Part shown: piece by piece, positions 34,407 through 43,040 of the stretch | Position numbering within the stretch: position 1 is the first letter of the stretch | How the letters are laid out: each line of letters starts with the position of its first letter | NCBI GenBank assembly: GCA_018816905.1 | Contig: JAHIVB010000002.1 | Span: 115,672-179,671 of the forward strand | Direction: 5' to 3' | DNA: 64,000 nt | Source of the DNA: Bacillota bacterium | GTDB taxonomy: Bacteria; Bacillota_I; Bacilli_A; Izemoplasmatales; Hujiaoplasmataceae | Notes under the pieces: model-generated | Seen by the model: the letters and a program-made list of their open reading frames with translations, nothing else | Told to the model about the DNA's origin: nothing | Database searches by the model: none | Program-made: the position numbers and the translations under genes

Positions 34407-35233
34407 TATATTTGATTTTGAATGTCGTCTTTTAAAACCATCTTTATCTTAAAATCTTCAAAAGGACCGTGATAAGGATGCTTCACCCCTTTTTTTAAGA
34501 TCATATACATCGCTTTCTTTGGACAATGGTTAATGCACCGATAACAAAGCGTGCAGTAATCTTTCGAAACTGCAATACCATCCTTCATCTCCAAATTGTT
34601 TGTGGGACAGATAAGTGTACATAGCGTACACCCATTACATAATTCCTCTTTGATTCGAATTGCATTTGGATATGCGTTCAACTCCATTTTCTCATAGGCG
34701 ACTCTTTGCGACAACCCAAGCAATAAAGAGAAGAAATTTGATCCTTTTTTGTATGGTCTTTCTGAAAGAATCCGTTGAACAAACTTTCTAGTTTTATAAG
34801 ATATTCTTTTTTCAATCTTTTGATAGTTCATCTTGTGTCTTAAAGTAAGAATACGAATATCGGTAATGTTATTTGGCATGTTGAAATGTTCCTGCCACTT
34901 GACAACGAATCCTCTCTTCTTTAGAAGTCGTCCCCCATAAGCTGCACCGTCTCCTGAAAACATTAACTGCGTACAAAATGTGAACGCAATCTTGTTGCTT
35001 GTTTTCAAAGAAGAAATAAAATCTTTGACAATCTTCGGAAGACTAGACCCATAGATGGGGTATCCTATTCCGACAATGTCTGCTGATTCAATCAGATCTG
35101 AACCATCGGCCAAATGTTTCTCGATGCTATAGAGGTCGCAGATATCGCTCTTGCGAAAATACTCCATTATTTTTTTCGCTACATAGTAAGTATTTCCTGT
35201 ACCAGAGAAATAAAAGAGTACAATCTTTTTCAT
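34406..35233 (-). CDS. EFR1 family ferredoxin (flavodoxin domain plus two 4Fe-4S clusters)
   Basis: A 275-residue electron-transfer protein. The N-terminus is a flavodoxin fold with the FMN phosphate loop FSGTGNTYYVAKKI (9-22) and GIGYPIYGSSLPKIV. The C-terminus has two 4Fe-4S motifs: CNGCTLCTLICP and CTLCYRCINHCP. The order flavodoxin-linker-ferredoxin is that of EFR1 proteins, common in anaerobes; the electron donor and acceptor are not known. ATG after AAGGGGGAA. Monocistronic. Confidence 0.88.
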   Translation of the reverse strand: MKKIVLFYFSGTGNTYYVAKKIMEYFRKSDICDLYSIEKHLADGSDLIESADIVGIGYPIYGSSLPKIVKDFISSLKTSNKIAFTFCTQLMFSGDGAAYGGRLLKKRGFVVKWQEHFNMPNNITDIRILTLRHKMNYQKIEKRISYKTRKFVQRILSERPYKKGSNFFSLLLGLSQRVAYEKMELNAYPNAIRIKEELCNGCTLCTLICPTNNLEMKDGIAVSKDYCTLCYRCINHCPKKAMYMILKKGVKHPYHGPFEDFKIKMVLKDDIQNQI

Positions 35234-35418
35234 GATGATTCCCCCTTTTTCAGTTCTAAATCAATTATATCACTCATGTGGGCTCAAAACAATGCGGGAA
35301 CCAAACACTAGTTTGATATAATTTGAAAATGAATGAAGCATTACAAATGAATATTACTCAGTTTTGTGTATAATAAAAGATAGGTTAAATCTATGATATT
35401 TTGAAAAGAGGATACATA

Positions 35419-36333
35419 ATGGATTGGAACGTTGAATCAATCAGTAATCTAAAAGGAAAAGTTATCATCGTCACGGGTGGAAATTCGGGTCTTGGATTTG
35501 AAGCTGCGAAAGTTTTCTCAAAAAAACAAGCCACTGTCATTTTAGCATGCCGATCTATGGATAAGGCATTGGAGGCAAAAGAACAGATTGTAAATGAAAA
35601 TCACGATGCCATCGTTGACTTGATGTTACTCGATTTGTCGAGTCTTGATTCCATTCGCATGTTTGCATCTAATTTCACAAATAAATACAAACAACTTGAT
35701 GTCTTGCTAAATAATGCCGGAATCATGACTGTACCGTATGGATTGACAGAAGATGGGTTCGAACTTCAAAATGGAGTGAATCATCTGGGTCACTTTGTAT
35801 TAACTGCACTGTTGTTTGATGTGATCAAAAACACGCCTGGTTCTAGAATTGTCAATGTGAGCAGTAATGCTCATAAGTTCGGGAAAATGGATTTTGATGA
35901 TTACCTATTTGAAAAAGGTAAATATGGAAAGCTGAAGTCCTATGGTCGAAGTAAACTCTCGAACTTACTCTTCACTTATGAACTGGATCGTAGAATAAAA
36001 GAAAAGAAATTAGATATCTTAGTTCTTGCCGCTCATCCTGGAGTTGCAGCTACTAATCTAGGAAGATACATGAAGATGACTGGTATTGCAGGACCCTTAT
36101 TCAAAATGTTTTTCAAGTATGCGCAATCCGCATATCAAGGGGCTTTACCTGAAATTAGAGCTTGCGTTGATCCATTAGCGAAGAGCGGGGATTACTATGG
36201 CCCTGGTGGTACAAAAAAGAAACCACTGCCTCCCAGGGTAGAGCGTTCAAGTCAAGCTTCTTACAATCAAGAGGATGCTCAAAAACTATGGGTTTTATCT
36301 GAAAAACTCACAAAAACTCGTTTTGAATTATAA
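35419..36333 (+). CDS. Short-chain dehydrogenase/reductase, retinol-dehydrogenase-like
   Basis: A 304-residue SDR. TGGNSGLGFEAAK (about 20-32) is the NAD(P) loop; CRSMDKA after strand 2, with Arg, favours NADP; NNAGIM is the structural motif; the catalytic set is Ser in VNVSSNAHK and SYGRSKLSN (Tyr-x-x-x-Lys). HPGVAATNLGR follows. This extended C-terminus is typical of RDH/WW-oxidoreductase-like SDRs acting on lipophilic alcohols or ketones; substrate unknown. The ATG at 35419 follows AAAGAGG; upstream in-frame starts have no ribosome site. TATAAT at 35369-35374. Confidence 0.85.
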   Translation: MDWNVESISNLKGKVIIVTGGNSGLGFEAAKVFSKKQATVILACRSMDKALEAKEQIVNENHDAIVDLMLLDLSSLDSIRMFASNFTNKYKQLDVLLNNAGIMTVPYGLTEDGFELQNGVNHLGHFVLTALLFDVIKNTPGSRIVNVSSNAHKFGKMDFDDYLFEKGKYGKLKSYGRSKLSNLLFTYELDRRIKEKKLDILVLAAHPGVAATNLGRYMKMTGIAGPLFKMFFKYAQSAYQGALPEIRACVDPLAKSGDYYGPGGTKKKPLPPRVERSSQASYNQEDAQKLWVLSEKLTKTRFEL

Positions 36334-36367
36334 AAAAAATCATGGACTGAGAACGTCCATGATTTTT
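36332..36367. terminator. Bidirectional terminator between the SDR and the hypothetical gene
   Basis: ATCATGGAC (36339-36347) and GTCCATGAT (36355-36363), extended by A/T pairs, with T or A runs on both sides. Confidence 0.85.
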
Positions 36368-36370
36368 ATA

Positions 36371-36859
36371 TTATCCTTTTAGATGATCTGGTTCTTTACC
36401 AAAATACACTCGTTTTGATTTTTCTTTTGCCTTGTTGATTCTTTCATGTATGTCTTCAATATCGGTTTTGATTTCATCGAAGGTATTGTGGTCAATGTTG
36501 TAATAGAGGAACAAATCTTCAAATTGAAGGATCAGATTATGTAGTTCATAGTTGATGTTGATAAATTCATGAATGTTATGACTTTTGACCGCGTTTCTGA
36601 ATTGTTCTACATCTATTTTTATGATGTTGCATATGTCTTCTGCAGTTTCAAATTCTTTGACCGATATCGGATACGGTCTAATTCTCTCAAGAAAGTATCT
36701 GTTTTTCTTATTGATATTATAAACATAGGAAACTTTTATTTCCTCGTTTATATCGAAAGACACATAAACCATTTGTCCGGATACGACCGTAACGTCAGCA
36801 CCCATTTGAATCAATTTCATCACATGTTGATTGGTTTCAGATTGGACATACTTATTCAT
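36371..36859 (-). CDS. Hypothetical protein, cytoplasmic, alpha/beta then helical
   Basis: A 162-residue protein I do not recognise. The first 60 residues look beta-rich (VTVVSGQMVYVSFDI, IKVSYVYNINKKNRYFLERI), and the remainder is helical and acidic/basic, ending in a Lys-rich tail. No signal peptide, membrane helix, Cys motif or enzyme signature. AAGGAG lies seven bases before the ATG. It follows the ArsB/NhaD-type permease gene by 18 bases and ends at a terminator, so the two form an operon; a regulatory or accessory role for the carrier is possible. Confidence 0.6.
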   Translation of the reverse strand: MNKYVQSETNQHVMKLIQMGADVTVVSGQMVYVSFDINEEIKVSYVYNINKKNRYFLERIRPYPISVKEFETAEDICNIIKIDVEQFRNAVKSHNIHEFININYELHNLILQFEDLFLYYNIDHNTFDEIKTDIEDIHERINKAKEKSKRVYFGKEPDHLKG

Positions 36860-36877
36860 TTTCTTTTCTCCTTCTTC

Positions 36878-38152
36878 TTACAGATAGAATACTAATAAAT
36901 ACACAGTTGAGATTATTATCGACAGAATCATTAACGGAAAGGCAATCTTCATATATTTCATAAACGATATTTTGAAACCATGCTTTTCAAGGATTCCTCT
37001 TGATACCACATTGGCGGAAGCACCTATGATGGTTCCGTTTCCTCCAAGACAAGCGCCGATGGATAAAGCCCACCAAACCGGTTCATATGTAGCTACGGAA
37101 CCCTCTGACAAGGAATTTACCAAGGGAATCATGGTTGCGACATAGGGAATGTTATCCAAAAACGAGGATAGAAGTGCAGACATCCATAGCACAAGGGTGG
37201 TCGTCAAAGAGATGCTTCCTTGTGTAATGATCAATACTTTTCCTGCAAGGAATTCTATGACGCCAATGCTTTCAAGTGCACCTACAAGAATGAACAATCC
37301 TCCGAAAAAGAATATGGTAGTCCATTCTACTTTTTCAAGCATGTCTTCTGGTTCGATTCTGCCTATTAATAATAATACAGAAGCGGAAAATAGTGCAATC
37401 GAAGCAGATTGAATCTCTATCAATTCTCCAAATGCAAACCCTGCAATCGTGAAGAATAATACGATGAGGCTTTTAATTAACAATGGTTTGTCAGTAATAG
37501 CTTTCTTTTCATCGAAGGAAAGAATTTCTTTTTTGCTTTCTTCACTTACAACGAAAGTTTTTCTAAATATGAACCTTAGCAGCAAAATCGTCACAATAAA
37601 GATCACTGTCATTAATGGCAAAAGATTCACGATGAAATCCAGAAAACCTAAACCTGTAGCTCCGCCAATCATGATATTGGGTGGGTCACCAATGAGCGTG
37701 GCGGCTCCTCCAATGTTTGCACTCATAATTTCCGCAATGACGTACGGGATTGGATTGACCTTTAATGTATCTGAAATTACAAGTGTTACCGGCACTATCA
37801 ATAAAATGGTCGTAACGTTATCAAGCAATCCAGAAGCTAAAGCAGTGATTACTGAGAAGTAGATTAATATTTTAAACGGACTCCCTTTGGCTATTTTTGC
37901 GGATTTGATTGCCAGATATTGAAATAAACCCGTCTCTCCGATGATGTTTACCAAAATCATCATGCCAATCAATAACCCCAAAGTGTTGAAGTCGATTTTT
38001 GAAATAGCTTCTTCTTGTGATAAAACATGGAAAATTATCATCAATCCAGCACCGAAGACAGCCACAATCATTCGGTGTATTTTTTCTGACACTATCGCAA
38101 TATATGCGATGATGAAAATCAGAATTCCTATTATTACATGATCTACTTGCAA
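36878..38152 (-). CDS. ArsB/NhaD-type ion permease (SLC13-related)
   Basis: About 424 residues and ten to twelve hydrophobic helices in two repeats of the ion transporter superfamily. ASGLLDNVTTILLIVPVTL (helix 4 region) and IGDPPNIMIGGATGL are the conserved first-half motifs; SSFLDNIPYVATMIPLV and GGNGTIIGASANVVSRG repeat them in the second half. This pattern fits the NhaD/ArsB/YdfJ group, carriers for Na+/H+, arsenite or organic anions; substrate not decided. The start is taken as TTG at 38152, eight bases after AGGGAG; GTG at 38161 is directly next to it. Operon with the hypothetical gene. Confidence 0.82.
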   Translation of the reverse strand: MQVDHVIIGILIFIIAYIAIVSEKIHRMIVAVFGAGLMIIFHVLSQEEAISKIDFNTLGLLIGMMILVNIIGETGLFQYLAIKSAKIAKGSPFKILIYFSVITALASGLLDNVTTILLIVPVTLVISDTLKVNPIPYVIAEIMSANIGGAATLIGDPPNIMIGGATGLGFLDFIVNLLPLMTVIFIVTILLLRFIFRKTFVVSEESKKEILSFDEKKAITDKPLLIKSLIVLFFTIAGFAFGELIEIQSASIALFSASVLLLIGRIEPEDMLEKVEWTTIFFFGGLFILVGALESIGVIEFLAGKVLIITQGSISLTTTLVLWMSALLSSFLDNIPYVATMIPLVNSLSEGSVATYEPVWWALSIGACLGGNGTIIGASANVVSRGILEKHGFKISFMKYMKIAFPLMILSIIISTVYLLVFYL

Positions 38153-38288
38153 AGCGTTCACTCCCTAATGAAACCAGATAAATTCGTTTGAAATCAACGA
38201 TGAACTCATCTGCCGGTTTCTACTCAATCTATTATACTCCAAGTATACCTACGACACAAGAAAGTAATTTGACTAATAAACGAAACAC

Positions 38289-38319
38289 AAAAAGAAAATC
38301 CCAAAAAATCGGGATTTTC
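38289..38319 (-). terminator. Rho-independent terminator after the CE2-like lipoprotein gene
   Basis: On the minus strand GAAAATCCC and GGGATTTTC pair as a 9-bp stem (loop GATTTTTT), followed by a T run. Confidence 0.85.
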
Positions 38320-38333
38320 GACCATTATGTTTT

Positions 38334-39866
38334 TTAATCTAATATGACGTTTTCATTCACTTTTTCAAAGTCGGTCAAATCTGTAATAAAAGCAACGAGT
38401 TCATCCGCCGCGATTAAATGTGTGCCTACACTAGGGTGATAATCTGAGCCGAAAGGAATATCGTTGGTTCCACCGCTTGTTAATTTGATGGTGTATACTT
38501 GATCATAGGTTTCTTTCACATTGTTGACAACGGTGTCCGTTGAACTTTCAAGCACGGTGTTCGTTCCTAAGATGCCATAGGCACATATGATAATCGCTTC
38601 CGGAAAATAACCATGAAGTTTCAATAAGAAAGAGGTATACTCTGAAATAAACAGTGCAACTAAATCTTCTTGCGCAGATACAGATAAACTATTATAGTTT
38701 GTACTATTGAAGTCATTGGCTCCTAAAGAAACGACAATGATGTCTGGGACAAAGTCAGATTGATTCCAAGGAATGTCTGTAAGAATCGTAGCGCTCGGAT
38801 TGATTGCCAGATAGTCAAATGCATTCGGTATGTTTCTGATTGGATCTATGGCTCCGCCTGTGTTCCATCCTCTTGAAATGCCCCAACCACTTGCCGCGAC
38901 GATTGAATATTCTGCGTTTAACATATACGATGTTAATGCAGGGTATGCTAGAAGACCATTTGAGTTTAAAGTCGTCTTACTTGTTGATGGGGAAGTAGCC
39001 ATGTTTCCATACCCCGTCATCGTTGAAGCTCCAATGAATTGGATTTTCAATTCTTTATCAACAGACGGGGGTGCAAAACTTCCATCCGTTGTGATTGATT
39101 TAATCGATAAGTCCGAATCTAAAGCTTCACTTCTTTTTACAACTCTGATGGTATGATATCCTTCTTCAAGGTCCGAAGCTAAAGTAAAAGTGACTTCTGG
39201 CGCAAACATCAAATATTCAGTGCCTAAAGTCGGGTTTAATTCTCCATCGATGAAAACCACAAAATAAGGTTCTTTTGCGATAATGCCTGGATTCGTAGTC
39301 AAGAATGTCGCTTCTAAGGAAGTGCCATAAAAACCAACTTCAAATCCACTTCCTGTATAATACATCTCTGTTGCTTCTGTTGTTTCGTTATAGTGAGTTC
39401 TTCCTAAATATCGGATATAACTTTCGTTTGACATGGACAATCCTCGCATTTCATCGTTCTTTTTGGAACCGGTTATTGTAAATTGAACCACTTCAGAATA
39501 GTATGAGTAATAAAGTGTGGCTTCAGGTCCAATCTGAACAACAGATTGAACTCTAAGTTTGTAATCTCCATCATCTAGAAGGTAGGACAAATCAAACTGA
39601 TTTGACAAAGTGTAAAGACCGATGAATTCGTCTGAAGAGGTTTTTACTTCTACCAAATACTCAACTGCATGCAACACCGGGAGACACTCAAACAAATTTT
39701 CCGTGATTTCAACACCTTCGGGTGTACTTAGTTCTTCAATCGTTGGGTCAATTGAAACTGAATAGGTGGTCGATTGTGTCGTAGTTGTCGTGGTAGAACT
39801 CGTCTGACATGCCATACTGACAGTAATTAGTGAAAGGATGAAAAGAAATGAAATGATCTTTTTCAT
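38334..39866 (-). CDS. CE2-like SGNH esterase lipoprotein
   Basis: A 510-residue surface lipoprotein. Signal peptide with lipobox VSMAC (Cys20), Thr-rich tether (21-36), then a fibronectin-like beta domain (about 45-132), a CE2-type jelly-roll domain (about 145-258, YIRYLGRTHY...GSGFEVGFYGTSLEATF) and an SGNH hydrolase. Catalytic pieces: IGASTMTGYG with Ser281 (Gly-Ala-Ser in place of Gly-Asp-Ser), GWGISRG, SLGANDF (Asn384) and DYHPS (Asp475, His477). CE2 enzymes remove acetyl groups from polysaccharides such as xylan or mannan. Start: ATG 39866 with GGAGGT. Own terminator. Confidence 0.85.
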   Translation of the reverse strand: MKKIISFLFILSLITVSMACQTSSTTTTTTQSTTYSVSIDPTIEELSTPEGVEITENLFECLPVLHAVEYLVEVKTSSDEFIGLYTLSNQFDLSYLLDDGDYKLRVQSVVQIGPEATLYYSYYSEVVQFTITGSKKNDEMRGLSMSNESYIRYLGRTHYNETTEATEMYYTGSGFEVGFYGTSLEATFLTTNPGIIAKEPYFVVFIDGELNPTLGTEYLMFAPEVTFTLASDLEEGYHTIRVVKRSEALDSDLSIKSITTDGSFAPPSVDKELKIQFIGASTMTGYGNMATSPSTSKTTLNSNGLLAYPALTSYMLNAEYSIVAASGWGISRGWNTGGAIDPIRNIPNAFDYLAINPSATILTDIPWNQSDFVPDIIVVSLGANDFNSTNYNSLSVSAQEDLVALFISEYTSFLLKLHGYFPEAIIICAYGILGTNTVLESSTDTVVNNVKETYDQVYTIKLTSGGTNDIPFGSDYHPSVGTHLIAADELVAFITDLTDFEKVNENVILD

Positions 39867-40081
39867 GAATACCTCCAAATTCGATTGAATATTGAACTCA
39901 TTATACAATCTAGAAAACTGCTTGTCAATGTGAACGAAATTTTCATCTGCGAATCTACCCTATTATCGAATGAATTGCCTCATCCTATGTTCTATATTAC
40001 TGCGTCTTTCTTGACTCTCAATTAAGATAAGACTAAAATGAGCCTATGAGACAAAAAATAAGAAAATAAGGAGGTTTTATT

Positions 40082-40888
40082 ATGAAAGCAAAAGATAAAG
40101 TAATCGTAGTCACTGGTGCCGGAGGAGGCATCGGAAGACAACTCGTACTAAATTTATTGGCAAAGGGAGCTAAAGTAGCTGCGCTTGACCTCAATAAAGA
40201 AAGACTCGAAGAAACTGCAAAAATAGCGAACGCTCCAGACTGTATTTCAACTTATGTTTGTGACATTTCAAATCTCGAAACTGTTACAGCGGTATCGAAA
40301 GAAGTCATCAAAAAATTTGGGTTTGTTGACGGACTCATCAATAACGCAGGAATCATTCAACCATTTGTCAATATCAACGATCTTGAGTATTCAAAAATCA
40401 ATCTGGTCATGAACGTCAATTTCTATGGACCACTTCATTTAACAAAAGCATTTCTTCCTCATCTACTCACTCGTCCGGAAGCACACATCGTCAACGTATC
40501 AAGCATGGGTGGTTTCTTCCCATTCCCAGGTCAATCTATTTACGGAGCTTCAAAAGCCGCCGTCAAGTTGATGACTGAAGGTTTATATGCAGAATTAATC
40601 GATACGAATGTGAATGTGACGATTGTATTCCCCGGAGCGATTGCGACTGATATCGCAAAGAACTCCGACGTGAAAATGGGTTCTCCAGAACCGAAGCCAG
40701 GGGATAAAAAACCAGCAATGAAAATGACTCTACCTGAAGATTGTGCTGAAATGATTGTTAAAGGCATGGAGAAAAACAAATTCCAAGTTTATGCAGGAAG
40801 CGATTCAAAGATGATGCATTTCATGTACAAATTAAGCCCGAAAGCAGCAATCAAAATGATTTCTAAAGCCATGAAAGGCATGAATTAA
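40082..40888 (+). CDS. Short-chain dehydrogenase/reductase
   Basis: A 268-residue classical SDR. TGAGGGIGRQLV (11-22) is the cofactor loop, Asp at the end of strand 2 (AALDLNKERL) suggests NAD; NNAGI; Ser in VNVSSMGGFF; YGASKAAVKLM is the Tyr-x-x-x-Lys; PGAIATDIAKNS follows. The C-terminal extension (YKLSPKAAIKMISKAMKG) is amphipathic and may touch the membrane. Such enzymes often act on acyl or steroid-like substrates; not determined. ATG with AGGAGG. Monocistronic with its own bidirectional terminator. Confidence 0.85.
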   Translation: MKAKDKVIVVTGAGGGIGRQLVLNLLAKGAKVAALDLNKERLEETAKIANAPDCISTYVCDISNLETVTAVSKEVIKKFGFVDGLINNAGIIQPFVNINDLEYSKINLVMNVNFYGPLHLTKAFLPHLLTRPEAHIVNVSSMGGFFPFPGQSIYGASKAAVKLMTEGLYAELIDTNVNVTIVFPGAIATDIAKNSDVKMGSPEPKPGDKKPAMKMTLPEDCAEMIVKGMEKNKFQVYAGSDSKMMHFMYKLSPKAAIKMISKAMKGMN

Positions 40889-40900
40889 TTAAATACAAAC

Positions 40901-40931
40901 AAAAAGAGATTCGAAAACGAACCTCTTTTTT
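40901..40931. terminator. Bidirectional terminator between SDR and permease genes
   Basis: AAAAGAG with TTCG and CGAA with CTCTTTT form two stacked stems separated by a one-base mismatch on each side, with a T-rich end on each strand. Confidence 0.75.
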
Positions 40932-40939
40932 ATATGAAG

Positions 40940-42001
40940 CTACCAGTTCGAAAAGCCTATCAATACTCCCGTAATAATCACGATGAACACGACGCTGAGC
41001 AAGGTGTAGGTTTTAATATACTCTTTAGTTACTGTAGGAAACTTTTTAATAACGAACTTGAACGTAATTAAACTTGCCAAAGAAGCGATTAATGTCCCCA
41101 TTGCGCCGACATTCACCCCTTGTAGCAATTGTTTCCAATAGATTCCATCTGTAAAAGTGGACAACAATACTGCAGCAGGGACATTGGAAATGAATTGACT
41201 GGTTAAAAGCCCTGTAAAAAACACGGAATAATGACTTTGAAGAAGTGTTGAAACTGAATTTCTGATCCAATCCATTTGACTTAAATTACCTGTAAAGATG
41301 AAAAACGAGAAGAATGTCAGCAACAACGTCAAGTCGATTTTTCGAACCAGATGTCTCGCAAAGAACAACGTCAATACCAAAGTGATTCCAAGTGCATATA
41401 ACTCTGGAATTACCCGTAAAACCGTTAATAAAGCATTGATGAAAATGAGTACATAGATAATGATTTTCCATGTTGATATTTTTGGAGAAACCGTGACAGG
41501 ATGACAGCGAATGTTCGGTATGAGAACAATCGTCGTCACTGAAACCAAAATCAGTCCAGTTAATGTGATTGGAATCATGGCTGAAATGAATGATAAGAAG
41601 GGGATGTCATAATACGCATATAGATAGATATTTTGAGGATCTCCCATCGGGGTGAGCGCACTTCCGAGGTTCGCCGCAAATGTCTGCATTATCACGATAA
41701 TCAACGCGTACCGTTCTTGTCCAGTCTGCTTTGTGACAAACAAGGTAAAAGGCACCAGCGTTAACAAAACTGCATCGTTCGTGACCCACATTCCTAAAAG
41801 AAACGTCGCAATCACTATGACGAGGCCAATCCAACGAATTGAATAAAATTTAGAAACCAACCATATTGCGATAATACTAAAGAGATTGGACTCGTAAAGT
41901 CCAGCCACAGAAATCATTAAAGTAAACATGATGATCAAAACTTTATAATTGATATACCCAAGATATTCAAGTGTTGGTGGAATGAAAAAACAAGAAATCA
42001 C
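40940..42001 (-). CDS. ArsB/SLC13-type anion permease, N-terminus displaced by a frameshift
   Basis: The open frame gives 353 residues and ten or so helices; it is the second permease of this superfamily in the window. LLGMWVTNDAVLLTLVPFTLF and LGSALTPMGDPQNIYLYAYY are first-half motifs; SQFISNVPAAVLLSTF and GAMGTLIASLASLITF are the repeats. In the reading frame the protein begins from a GTG without a ribosome site, and its expected first helix lies just upstream in another frame. One more T in a run of eight T (42005-42012) would join them. So this is either a broken gene, a phase-variable one, or a sequencing error in the homopolymer. Substrate unknown. Confidence 0.75.
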   Translation of the reverse strand: MISCFFIPPTLEYLGYINYKVLIIMFTLMISVAGLYESNLFSIIAIWLVSKFYSIRWIGLVIVIATFLLGMWVTNDAVLLTLVPFTLFVTKQTGQERYALIIVIMQTFAANLGSALTPMGDPQNIYLYAYYDIPFLSFISAMIPITLTGLILVSVTTIVLIPNIRCHPVTVSPKISTWKIIIYVLIFINALLTVLRVIPELYALGITLVLTLFFARHLVRKIDLTLLLTFFSFFIFTGNLSQMDWIRNSVSTLLQSHYSVFFTGLLTSQFISNVPAAVLLSTFTDGIYWKQLLQGVNVGAMGTLIASLASLITFKFVIKKFPTVTKEYIKTYTLLSVVFIVIITGVLIGFSNW

Positions 42002-42063
42002 CGCAAAAAAAAGGCGATAACAAATACTTTATCTTTCCACAAATATGCTAATAGATGACGCAA
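42002..42063 (-). pseudogene. Displaced N-terminal codons of the anion permease
   Basis: From a TTG at 42063, six bases after GAGGTG, the frame reads RHLLAYLWKDKVFVIAFF and then hits the T8 run. With T9 it would continue AVISCFFIPPTLEYLGYI, the usual start of SLC13-like carriers. A promoter lies just upstream. The apparent whole gene is therefore 40940-42063 with a single-base defect. Confidence 0.6.
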
Positions 42064-42091
42064 AAAGAACACCTCGGTTTCAATCAACATC

Positions 42092-42119
42092 ATTATATCA
42101 AAGCCTTTGATTAATACAA
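42092..42119 (-). promoter_or_regulatory. Promoter of the anion permease gene
   Basis: On the minus strand TTGTAT (42119-42114), 16 bases, TATAAT (42097-42092). It sits 29 bases from the proposed TTG start, so the in-frame GTG at 42001 would leave a leader that contains the displaced N-terminal codons. Confidence 0.65.
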
Positions 42120-42150
42120 TACATTTCACATGTCTAAACCGATAATTCGA

Positions 42151-42178
42151 AAAAAAAAGAACCTTCGAGGTTCTTTTA
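42151..42178 (-). terminator. Rho-independent terminator after the DsbA/FrnE gene
   Basis: On the minus strand AAGAACC, TCGAA loop, GGTTCTT, then eight T. Overlaps the stop codon. Confidence 0.8.
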
Positions 42179-42877
42179 TATTGAACAGGACTCGTCTGTA
42201 CAATACTCTGCTTCTTCTTGGTCGCCAAGACTCATTGGCCGATGTTCTTCATCCCAAATTTGTTGCAAGGCACCAAAAAAATAATCTTCTTGCTGAGCAC
42301 CGGAAATTCCGTATTTACGATTGATTACAAAGAAAGGTACACCTTGAACTCCGATTTGTCTTGATTCATTCATTTGATCTTTTACAACGCTATCGAATTG
42401 AATAGAATTCAAGACTTTTCTCGCTTCTTCTGCATCTAACCCTACTTCTTTAGATAATAGAACCAGTGTTTCAATGTCAGCTAAGTTTTTTCCTTCAGAG
42501 AAATATGCATGCATGAATCGATCAGTCACAAGAGCTTCTTTTCCTAACGTATTAGCCCATTTTGCTACTCTGTGTGCATCAAAAGTGTTTGTCATCTGGA
42601 TGATATCATAATTGTAAACCAATCCAACCGTTTTAGCATTTTCAGTGAACATATTGAAACGTTGTTTTGCTTGATCTACACTCATTTTGTGAGATGACGC
42701 AAAACTTTCATATGCCGTACCTTTCATTGCTTTTGGCGCGTTGGGATTTAATTGATAGGCTTTATATACGACCTCTACTTCATCTTTGTGTTTAAAATTG
42801 GATAATGCTTTCTCAAATCTCTTCTTGCCAATATAGCAAAACGGACATGCAAAATCCGACCATAATTCTATTTTCAT
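42176..42877 (-). CDS. DsbA-family oxidoreductase, FrnE-like
   Basis: A 233-residue thioredoxin-fold protein without a signal peptide. DFACPFCYIGKKRF puts the redox motif CPFC at Cys11/Cys14. The helical insert (about 65-180) and the cis-Pro loop GVQGVPFFVI are those of the FrnE/2-hydroxychromene isomerase-like DsbA group. The C-terminus ends in EEAEYCTDESCSI, a second Cys pair also seen in cytosolic FrnE proteins and maybe used as a chaperone/redox switch. Role: thiol-disulfide exchange under oxidative stress (family knowledge). ATG with GGAGG. Confidence 0.85.
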   Translation of the reverse strand: MKIELWSDFACPFCYIGKKRFEKALSNFKHKDEVEVVYKAYQLNPNAPKAMKGTAYESFASSHKMSVDQAKQRFNMFTENAKTVGLVYNYDIIQMTNTFDAHRVAKWANTLGKEALVTDRFMHAYFSEGKNLADIETLVLLSKEVGLDAEEARKVLNSIQFDSVVKDQMNESRQIGVQGVPFFVINRKYGISGAQQEDYFFGALQQIWDEEHRPMSLGDQEEAEYCTDESCSI

Positions 42878-42984
42878 TTTGTTACCTCCATTTTTCTTGT
42901 ATATTATCGCTCATTATGGCGAAGAAATCAAGGAATTTGCTTACAGGTGCTTGGCTAAGGATTTCTTCCGTATACAATAAAATT

Positions 42985-43020
42985 AAAAAATAAAGAACCG
43001 AAATAAAACTTCGGTTCTTA
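42985..43020 (-). terminator. Rho-independent terminator after the membrane GGDEF gene
   Basis: AAGAACCGAA (42993-43002) and TTCGGTTCTT (43010-43019), a perfect 10-bp stem, followed on the minus strand by a T-rich tail. Confidence 0.8.
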
Positions 43021-43040
43021 CAAAATATCAATCTTAATTT

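Noticed and set aside
37449..37862. 137-codon plus-strand frame inside the ArsB/NhaD-type gene
   Set aside because: Antisense shadow of conserved transmembrane motifs.
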